Assembly: GCA_017848155.1 (NCBI GenBank)
Contig: JAGAKC010000133.1
Span: 1 to 5,335 of the forward strand
Origin: Oscillospiraceae bacterium
GTDB taxonomy: Bacteria > Bacillota > Clostridia > Oscillospirales > Ruminococcaceae
Reading direction: 5' to 3'
Length of the DNA stretch: 5,335 bases
Shown: positions 1 to 5,335 of the stretch, one piece after another
How the letters are laid out: each line of letters begins with the position of its first letter
How positions within the stretch are numbered: the first letter of the stretch is position 1
Made by a program: the position numbers and the translations under genes
Notes under the pieces: model-generated
Told to the model about the DNA's origin: nothing
Seen by the model: only the letters and a program-made list of their open reading frames with translations
Databases searched by the model: none

Positions 1-400
1 CCTGCACCACGAGCACGATGATGACTGCGGTCATCATTACCAGCAGCATAAGAGGATGGAGGATAGCGGAGCGCAGTGTACGCTGCATGTCCGCACGGTT
101 CTCATAGAATTCACAAAGACCGTTCAGTACTGATTCAAGACGTCCCGTCAGCATACCTATCCTTACCATCTGAACAGCGTAATCGGGAAAGACGCCGCAC
201 TGTTCCATGGCGGAGTACAGGGAGTGCTCCTTATAGATATGCTCTGACAGCTCGTTACATACCTTTTTTATCCTTATATCATCAATGTCCTCGGCGAGTA
301 TATCAAGACCGTCGTTAAGCTGCATGCCTGCGTTAAGCATAGAAGCAAGCTGTTCGCAGAAATATGCGGTCTCATCGGGGGTCAGCGTTTTCTTTGCCAT
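1..400 (-). CDS. Type II secretion / type IV pilus assembly platform protein, GspF/PilC family (3' end outside window)
   Basis: The first 133 codons are present and the rest runs off the window at position 1. The protein begins MAKKTLTPDETAYFCEQLAS. Residues about 12-133 match the first T2SSF domain: an 'F..QLA.ML.AG..L..GL.IL' opening (14-35), an 'IG..TGRLE.VL' segment (81-92), a charged helix with 'ENRADMQRTLRSAILHP' (100-116), then a hydrophobic membrane segment at about 117-132. Family knowledge: these polytopic membrane proteins form the platform that couples the cytoplasmic ATPase to pseudopilin assembly; the domain usually occurs twice. The domain starts almost at the N terminus, so the longer leader of classical PilC is absent. 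The ATG at 398-400 is fixed by two in-frame TGA stops just upstream (404-409). An AAGAG at 411-415, 10 nt away, is a weak ribosome binding site. The gene starts 19 bp after the lipoprotein gene and is probably co-transcribed with it. A Tad-type (TadB/C) relative is less likely. Confidence 0.86.
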   Translation of the reverse strand, partial: MAKKTLTPDETAYFCEQLASMLNAGMQLNDGLDILAEDIDDIRIKKVCNELSEHIYKEHSLYSAMEQCGVFPDYAVQMVRIGMLTGRLESVLNGLCEFYENRADMQRTLRSAILHPLMLLVMMTAVIIVLVVQ

Positions 401-419
401 CTGTCATCAGCTCTTTTCT

Positions 420-1691
420 TTAATAATAGTATATCACGGAGTAGTTTGCTCCGTTTGAAATATAATCTGATATCTGTGACTTGTCTGCGGCACCTGAGTA
501 GAAGGTGGCGTCAACAAGATTATAGCCTTTTTTTGAAAGAAACAGCTCGGGAGTTATCCAGCCTGTTTCATCTGTGTATACCTCGTTCCATGCGTGATAT
601 ATCTCGGGCGAGGCATAGCCTATGCAAAGTCTTGTGGGGATGCCCTGTGACCTGGTCATGGCGGCAAAGAGAGCGGAGTAGTCATAGCAGATACCCTTTT
701 TCTCTTTAAGCGTCCTGTCGGGGAAGGGGATATAGCCGCTTGGCGCATTTGCTGCAAGCACCTTGTCATAGCTCGTGTTCTGGGCAACGTAGGTAAATAT
801 CGCAGCTATCTTTTCGATATCCTCTGTAAGACCTGCGCAGAGCTCTGCGCCTTTTCTCACGCACTGTGAGCTTTTGTCGAACTTCACGTAGCAGTTAGGG
901 TACAGGAAGGGTGAGGTGTCGCTTTTTATATTTACGGAAATACTGCCCTCTGCTGCGGTGGAGTAAAGGTTGGCTTCCGCATTTTCGTACAGCGTGATCT
1001 TATAGTCGCCGCTGCCGCAGGACAGGGGGAAATATTCTGTCGTACCGTCGATCGGTACATTGTGGTTGTATTTTGTATCTCCGTGTTCTATCCTCAGCTT
1101 CACCTTAGGTGCGCTGCCGTTGTACGTGACGGAGATATAGCCTTTTGAAGCGTTGCTTACATCTATTACGGCGCATTCTGCCTCGATTATGTCCTTGTTT
1201 GGCGAGGACGGCATCAGTACATCGGGGATAATGACCTCGGCAGGCGGCTTTTCAGGCAGCTTTTCGGTAGTAGTAACAGCAGATGTGGAGCTTTCGGCGG
1301 GTCTTTCGGTAGTCGTCTGGGAGGTCTGCGTCGTCTGCTCGGGAGCTTGTGATGTATCAGGCGGTCGTTCTGTAGCTTCCGCGGTCGCATCATTCGTGAC
1401 CTCTGCGGTATCTTCACTGCTTTCAGTGGCAGGAACTGATACAGGCTCATGCACAGAGGAGCTTTCAGAGTCGCTTGTATCGGGAGTGATGCTCTCCACG
1501 GTCTGCGGCTCGGTCACATCGTCTGACGGCGCTACAGATGTAGTAGTCGCCGAAGCGGTAACAGAGCTTGCCGTACTCTGTCCTGTTACCGCAGAGGAAA
1601 GAGAGCCGCTGTTATCGTTGCAGCCCGAAAACGCCGCACATACCGCTATAGCGGCAATGATGCAGCCTATACGTTTTCTGCTGTTGTCCAT
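420..1691 (-). CDS. Lipoprotein with Ser/Thr-rich stalk and transglutaminase-like domain
   Basis: A 423-residue protein, probably anchored on the outer face of the cytoplasmic membrane. Residues 1-23 are a lipoprotein signal peptide (basic NSRKR, hydrophobic core, lipobox F-S-G-C with Cys24; Phe at -3 is not the commonest residue). Residues about 25-152 are a low-complexity stalk rich in Thr, Ser, Glu and Pro. Residues about 153-258 look like a beta-rich domain, and about 285-400 form a transglutaminase-like core. The expected Cys-His-Asp triad is visible: Cys335 in 'KGICYDYSALFAAM', His366 in 'YHAWNEVY' and Asp394 in 'LVDATF', so the enzyme looks intact. The fold includes cross-linking enzymes, proteases and amidases; the substrate cannot be read from sequence, and a wall or surface protein target is inference. 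The ATG at 1689-1691 is preferred to the GTG at 1698-1700, three codons upstream, because the GTG lies inside the ribosome binding site. It begins 26 bp after the CapA-like gene and ends 19 bp before the GspF-like gene. Confidence 0.92.
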   Translation of the reverse strand: MDNSRKRIGCIIAAIAVCAAFSGCNDNSGSLSSAVTGQSTASSVTASATTTSVAPSDDVTEPQTVESITPDTSDSESSSVHEPVSVPATESSEDTAEVTNDATAEATERPPDTSQAPEQTTQTSQTTTERPAESSTSAVTTTEKLPEKPPAEVIIPDVLMPSSPNKDIIEAECAVIDVSNASKGYISVTYNGSAPKVKLRIEHGDTKYNHNVPIDGTTEYFPLSCGSGDYKITLYENAEANLYSTAAEGSISVNIKSDTSPFLYPNCYVKFDKSSQCVRKGAELCAGLTEDIEKIAAIFTYVAQNTSYDKVLAANAPSGYIPFPDRTLKEKKGICYDYSALFAAMTRSQGIPTRLCIGYASPEIYHAWNEVYTDETGWITPELFLSKKGYNLVDATFYSGAADKSQISDYISNGANYSVIYYY

Positions 1692-1697
1692 GGCTCT

Positions 1698-1704
1698 CAC
1701 CTCT
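1698..1704 (-). promoter_or_regulatory. Ribosome binding site that decides the lipoprotein start
   Basis: Read on the minus strand this is AGAGGTG, 6 nt before the ATG at 1691. The alternative GTG start (1698-1700) forms part of this same motif and would itself have no ribosome binding site at suitable spacing, so the ATG start is favoured. Confidence 0.75.
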
Positions 1705-1717
1705 GTCTGTCGTTTGT

Positions 1718-4700
1718 TTATTCACGGTTTATCTTCATATCACGGAGTATCATGTATTCCTCATTGACACGGTCGTATATACGCTTTTCACTGCCGTGCA
1801 TGATGTCCGAGATGTATGTTCCCGCAAGACGATAGAACTCCTCCTCGTAGCGGATGGTGTCTGCGCTGCCCGGGGCATTGTCCTCTGCGGCATAGAAGCG
1901 GCGTGCGATATCTATGACGGCGCATTGTGTTATGCCGATGAAGCGCTCCTCGCAAAGTCCGAGGAACTTTCTCTTTATCTCATACAGGTTATCTGTTTCG
2001 ACGGGTACCGTAAAACCGTCGGAGTTGATATATTCCTTTTTCGGCTCGGTCTTTATAAGGATGATGTTCTTTCCGTATTTTTCCGTCATATGCTTTGCAA
2101 AGCGTGACAGCATATCAAAGCAGAACTTCACATCACGCTTTTCAAACAGGTAGCAGCTGTTACATTCATCCATGATACTCCTGTACAGCTCGGTCTTTGT
2201 GAGGTAGTCGTCTGTCCTGAACATGGAGCCGTGATATTCCGCCATTTTGCAGATGATATCATAAAGGTCGAGGATGAGCCACTTTGCGCCGCTCCTTGCA
2301 GCAGTACCAAGACCGCCACGGGTGAATACTTCCATAATAGTGCGTCTGCGCCTTGCGTCATTACAGAATGCCTCTGTACCTTCGGGCAGCTCTGCGGACA
2401 CAGGCGGCTCGTAGGCAAGCACGGGCGGCTGCCTGAAAATATATTTGCTGACATGAACGCCGTGAGCTCTGCTTACAGCTGTCCTTGAAATATCGCAGCC
2501 CCATACGTCTGCGGTGATATTACGCAGTGCAGCGGTATAACGTGAAATCTGCGGCTTGTTTCTGATGAGGAAAACGAGCTCTGCGCTGCTTTCGTCAACG
2601 GGAGCGCTTATCTCCTGCGCAAGAAGCATCGACATCTGTTTAAGTATGTTGAATTTGCGCTTGAAAGCAAGCTCATAGAATTCATACGGACCGCTGAGAT
2701 TCTTGTGCAGCACCGCATATATCAGCTCTGCCGCCTCGATAAGCTCGGCAGCGCCTGCGTCCTCTGCGAAGAAATCTCTTACCGTGAGCAGGTCGGAGTG
2801 ACCGCACTGCTTCAGCTTTATCAGACGTGAAGCGTGCTCTGCTGTGAAGTCCTTGCAGGAGTAAGCGATGATGCGGTCAGCTGCGTTGTCCATATCCAGC
2901 AGCCAGCCCTGAAGTCCCTTTGCGGTCATACTGTCATAGTATTTCATAACACGGTTGAACCACAGACCCACGTCAGGCTGATGGATACAGCGCCTGCCTG
3001 ACGGAGAAGCAATTTTAACGAATGCTCTGTACGCATCGGTGAAATAGTCGTTTTCGTATGCGGAAAGCTTCTTGCCGCTCGTGATATATGTTTTTGAAAG
3101 GTCAACGATGGCAGGTCTTACAAGCCTTATGAAGTAGTCCTCCATCTCCCTTATGCGCTGGTTCAGTGCCTTTCGTGACTCTGCTGTACGCAGGGAGTTG
3201 TAGTCGGCACGTCTGTCAGAGAAGCACTGCCTGAACAGCACGACCCTGTCGTGGGGCACAGCGGCAAGCACAGCCTTGGCGTATTCTGCGATGCGCTGCT
3301 GCCACAGCTCCTCGTCAAAGGGCGGGCGCAGACGTTCAAACTCGTCCTTCCTGTCACGATAGAATCTTGACTTCTTGAACAGCTTCGTACCCGTGAAAAG
3401 ATGCTTTCCGAGCTTGTAGCAGGAAACACCTGCTGCGGTATAGAGATCCACTGCGATATAGTCAGGCTTGCTTTCAAGCATATGCTCGGGAAGAGTTTTC
3501 TGAAGCTCCGTCAGAAGTGAGCGGTTGTGAGTTTCGGGTATCTCGTAGTCAGGAGTACCGCATGCCGCAAGCTGTGATACCAGTATACCTGTCTTGTCAG
3601 TTTTGAAGCGGTTCCCGCATGCGAATATCCTGCTGAGGATAGGAGAGCCGCTGAGCAGTATCTTAGGCTGTGAGGTGTAGTGGTTCAGATTCGTGCCGAG
3701 CATGGACTTTGTTCTTTCGTATGAAGCCTTGCTGTCCTTGCTGTAGGGAGGGTATGCAAGCTCCACAGAAGCGCCGTAGTACCTTGTTTCGCAGTAGCAC
3801 GGAATGAACGACAGCGCAGCAGTTACCTTGCCCTCGTCGTTTCTGGAAAGCTCCGCACGCAGTATCACGCTGTCACGGTTTTCCTTCATCTCGGACATAG
3901 TGGTGAGGAAGTTACCCAGTGAGTATGCACAGGGCACACGTCTGCCGTCCTCGGTGGTAATGATGTCCATTTTCTGGATAACATGCGGATGCGAGCCGAT
4001 GATAAGGTCAACACCGCAGCTTGCCATGAACTTTGCTTCTTCCGCCTGATTCTTTCTGACGAGAGTGGAGTTCATGCTGCCCCAGTGCTGATAAGCCACG
4101 ATGTATTCCGCACCCATGCTCATGGCGCCGTTTACAAGCTCGATGAAATAGTCACGCTTGTACCTGCCTATCACCATATCCATGCATGGGAAATGAATCT
4201 GCTCAAGTCCGTTGGATATCATGCAGCAGGCGATAAAGCCGACCCTGATACCGTTTATCTCCCTGATAACGGGGTTGCTGCCCATGGTGCCTATATTTTC
4301 CATGCCAAGGCGCTTTATTTCCTTGACGGTGCTTTCAAGACCTGCCCTTCCCGTATCACAGTTGTGGTTGTTGGCGGTCACCAGTGCGCCGAAGCCTGCG
4401 TCTGCGATGGCGGTGAGGAAAGAAGATGGCGAGTTGCAGTTGGGTGAGCCTTTGGGCAGCCTCAGCATTTCCGATTCATAAGGAGAGCCGTCATGACATG
4501 TGGTCTCCAGTACACCGACAGCAAGGTCAGCCTCGGCAAGTATCGGCTTTATATTGGAGAAGGATTCGTGGAAGTCAAAGCGTATCTTTTCAGCCTCACG
4601 CTGGTGCTTCGCTGTGCACATAAGGTCGCCCGTGAACATGAGTACAGCCTTTTTCTCGCCGCGTCTGATAATACGGTTTACTGCGACCTTTGTCCTGAAC

Positions 4701-5188
4701 ACCTGTTTTTCAGCCATTACGGATATGTATGTGACGCCGTCTGCGACAGCGGTAACACGGCCTTTTGGGTCAACTATGGCTATGTCCTCGTTGTCCGAAA
4801 CGAACAGCGCCTTTGGTACAGAGTTTCTGCATTCCCATTCTATCTGCGCAGTTTTTCCGGGTTCAAGACACAGTACCTTCTGCGCCTTAAGCGTTTCGGA
4901 GATAGGTGTGAAGCTCAGCTTTTCTGACATCTCGCCCAGTATCTCCCTGTTGTTTTCCTGTCTGAAAGCGCACACTGATACAAGGTATTCCGAGCCGTTG
5001 TGAAAGCCGTATATGGTTTTTGATGTACCCTGGGAGTATCTTGTCTTGATGCAGTTATCGGGAGCGTCAGCGCTGTAGTAGAACAGCTTATATCCGTCAG
5101 CACCCTCTGTTTCGTCCCAGCTTGTATGTACAGCGCCATCCTTAGGTGTGACCTGTATATTTGAAGGAGCGTTAAAAATATAGCTCAT
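1718..5188 (-). CDS. Multidomain CapA-family protein: FN3-like, Ig-like, CapA metallophosphatase-like, then two diverged SGNH/DUF6270-like modules
   Basis: A 1156-residue protein, far longer than the usual 350-450 residues of CapA/PgsA. Visible domains: residues about 5-98 are fibronectin-III-like ('APSNIQVTPKDGAVHTSWDE', 'GYKLFYY'); about 100-172 are Ig-like, Big2-type ('LEPGKTAQIEW', 'VDPKGRVTAVADGVTYISV'); about 179-465 are CapA, with FTGDLM (Asp188), LET (Glu228), ANNHNCDTG (Asn274, His275), QHWG (His368), GSHPHV (His400, His402) and YSLGNF (422-427), so the predicted metal site is complete. Family knowledge links CapA to poly-gamma-glutamate capsule and related envelope polymers; the exact reaction is unsettled. 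Residues about 508-728 and 892-1131 are two diverged copies of one alpha/beta module, possibly SGNH-like DUF6270; about 729-891 are a helical stretch I do not recognise. No signal peptide or membrane segment is visible, and there are 30 Cys, which argues for the cytoplasm. The ATG follows a strong AAGGAGGA. CapA call firm; C-terminal naming tentative. Confidence 0.9.
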   Translation of the reverse strand: MSYIFNAPSNIQVTPKDGAVHTSWDETEGADGYKLFYYSADAPDNCIKTRYSQGTSKTIYGFHNGSEYLVSVCAFRQENNREILGEMSEKLSFTPISETLKAQKVLCLEPGKTAQIEWECRNSVPKALFVSDNEDIAIVDPKGRVTAVADGVTYISVMAEKQVFRTKVAVNRIIRRGEKKAVLMFTGDLMCTAKHQREAEKIRFDFHESFSNIKPILAEADLAVGVLETTCHDGSPYESEMLRLPKGSPNCNSPSSFLTAIADAGFGALVTANNHNCDTGRAGLESTVKEIKRLGMENIGTMGSNPVIREINGIRVGFIACCMISNGLEQIHFPCMDMVIGRYKRDYFIELVNGAMSMGAEYIVAYQHWGSMNSTLVRKNQAEEAKFMASCGVDLIIGSHPHVIQKMDIITTEDGRRVPCAYSLGNFLTTMSEMKENRDSVILRAELSRNDEGKVTAALSFIPCYCETRYYGASVELAYPPYSKDSKASYERTKSMLGTNLNHYTSQPKILLSGSPILSRIFACGNRFKTDKTGILVSQLAACGTPDYEIPETHNRSLLTELQKTLPEHMLESKPDYIAVDLYTAAGVSCYKLGKHLFTGTKLFKKSRFYRDRKDEFERLRPPFDEELWQQRIAEYAKAVLAAVPHDRVVLFRQCFSDRRADYNSLRTAESRKALNQRIREMEDYFIRLVRPAIVDLSKTYITSGKKLSAYENDYFTDAYRAFVKIASPSGRRCIHQPDVGLWFNRVMKYYDSMTAKGLQGWLLDMDNAADRIIAYSCKDFTAEHASRLIKLKQCGHSDLLTVRDFFAEDAGAAELIEAAELIYAVLHKNLSGPYEFYELAFKRKFNILKQMSMLLAQEISAPVDESSAELVFLIRNKPQISRYTAALRNITADVWGCDISRTAVSRAHGVHVSKYIFRQPPVLAYEPPVSAELPEGTEAFCNDARRRRTIMEVFTRGGLGTAARSGAKWLILDLYDIICKMAEYHGSMFRTDDYLTKTELYRSIMDECNSCYLFEKRDVKFCFDMLSRFAKHMTEKYGKNIILIKTEPKKEYINSDGFTVPVETDNLYEIKRKFLGLCEERFIGITQCAVIDIARRFYAAEDNAPGSADTIRYEEEFYRLAGTYISDIMHGSEKRIYDRVNEEYMILRDMKINRE

Positions 5189-5194
5189 AGATAG

Positions 5195-5202
5195 TCCTCC
5201 TT
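5195..5202 (-). promoter_or_regulatory. Strong Shine-Dalgarno site of the CapA-like gene
   Basis: The minus strand reads AAGGAGGA, 6 nt before the ATG at 5186-5188. This near-perfect match to the anti-Shine-Dalgarno sequence fixes the start of the 1156-residue protein. It also argues that the lack of a signal peptide is real and not caused by a wrong start. Confidence 0.85.
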
Positions 5203-5218
5203 GTCAGAATCCGGCTGT

Positions 5219-5335
5219 TCAGTTATCGTTGCTGCGCAGTGCGCACAGCTTCTCGTAATTCCTGTAGAATGAGTAGTAAGCACCGCAGAAGTGCTGGATA
5301 TCGTCTATCCTTATCCTGTAGCCGTCGTGCCTTAC
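5219..5335 (-). CDS. C-terminal end of an unrecognised protein (5' end outside window)
   Basis: Thirty-eight codons are open from the window edge to a TGA at 5219-5221. The tail reads VRHDGYRIRIDDIQHFCGAY and then continues through 'YSFYRNYEKLCALRSNDN'. It is rich in aromatic and charged residues, with a likely amphipathic closing helix. I do not recognise the family from so little sequence. Support for it being real is the position: it lies on the same strand as the other genes, its stop is 30 bp before the start of the CapA-like gene, and no terminator hairpin is visible in between, so it probably heads or belongs to the same operon. Confidence 0.6.
   Translation of the reverse strand, partial: VRHDGYRIRIDDIQHFCGAYYSFYRNYEKLCALRSNDN

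Noticed and set aside
401..419. Possible short leader frame starting ATGACAGATGG just before the GspF-like gene
   Set aside because: This ATG is out of frame with the conserved T2SSF sequence, and nothing suggests a translated leader; the in-frame ATG at 400 gives the expected domain.
1692..1700. GTG start for the lipoprotein, three codons upstream of the ATG
   Set aside because: The GTG is embedded in the AGAGGTG ribosome binding site that is correctly spaced for the ATG at 1691.
1153..1767. 204-codon plus-strand open frame opposite the lipoprotein gene
   Set aside because: It lies opposite the Thr/Ser-rich stalk, whose repetitive codons rarely give stops in the antisense frame. Its product is low-complexity Ser/Val/Ala with no domain, while the minus-strand frame has a lipobox and a full catalytic triad.
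3983..4447. 154-codon plus-strand open frame opposite the CapA domain
   Set aside because: The minus strand here encodes the conserved CapA metal-site motifs. The plus-strand product has no recognisable domain and is a shadow.
4493..5003. Overlapping plus-strand open frames opposite the FN3 and Ig-like region
   Set aside because: Two overlapping frames in different phases opposite a coherent coding region; neither product resembles a known protein.
1..5335. CRISPR arrays, tRNA or rRNA genes, insertion sequences, riboswitches, terminator hairpins
   Set aside because: I saw no direct repeats with spacers, no tRNA-like cloverleaf, no transposase and no GC-rich hairpin with a T-run; almost all of the window is coding and the gaps are 30 bp or less.

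Overview
The window is a compact block of four genes, all on the minus strand, with almost no intergenic DNA: gaps of 30, 26 and 19 bp and no stretch above 300 bp without a gene. In the direction of transcription they are: (i) the last 38 codons of an unrecognised gene (5335 to 5219); (ii) a very large, 1156-residue multidomain CapA-type protein (5188 to 1718); (iii) a lipoprotein with a Thr/Ser/Glu-rich stalk and a transglutaminase-like domain (1691 to 420); (iv) the 5' end of a GspF/PilC-type inner-membrane assembly protein (400 to 1), which leaves the window. The short gaps, the common strand and the lack of any visible terminator hairpin between genes suggest one transcription unit. No promoter is visible, so it must lie beyond position 5335.

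The organism looks like a Gram-positive anaerobe of the Clostridia, probably a Ruminococcus-like member of the Oscillospiraceae. This rests on the strong AGGAGG-type ribosome binding sites, base composition that looks balanced by eye, a lipoprotein with a long low-complexity Thr/Ser stalk, and a transglutaminase-like layout common in that group. It is inference from style, not a database match.

The most notable object is the 1156-residue protein. Its N-terminal half reads as a fibronectin-III-like domain, an Ig-like (Big2-type) domain and a CapA/PgsA metallophosphatase-like domain with the expected metal-site motifs. Its C-terminal half is not typical of CapA proteins. It contains two diverged copies of one roughly 220-240-residue alpha/beta module, separated by a mostly helical stretch of about 160 residues. 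The copies share a G[S/C]...SR start, a hydrophobic strand ending in DLY, a second hydrophobic strand, an [A][I/V][V/I]D strand and a closing YE..[YF] helix, in the same order with similar spacing. The layout resembles SGNH-like proteins of the DUF6270 kind, but that name is tentative. The protein has no visible signal peptide and about 30 cysteines, which is odd for a CapA protein carrying FN3 and Ig-like domains.

Taken together, the operon pairs a probable envelope-polymer protein (CapA-like), an anchored extracytoplasmic transglutaminase/protease-fold protein and a pilus or secretion assembly platform. A role in building or modifying cell-surface structures is plausible, but no specific pathway can be proven from this window.
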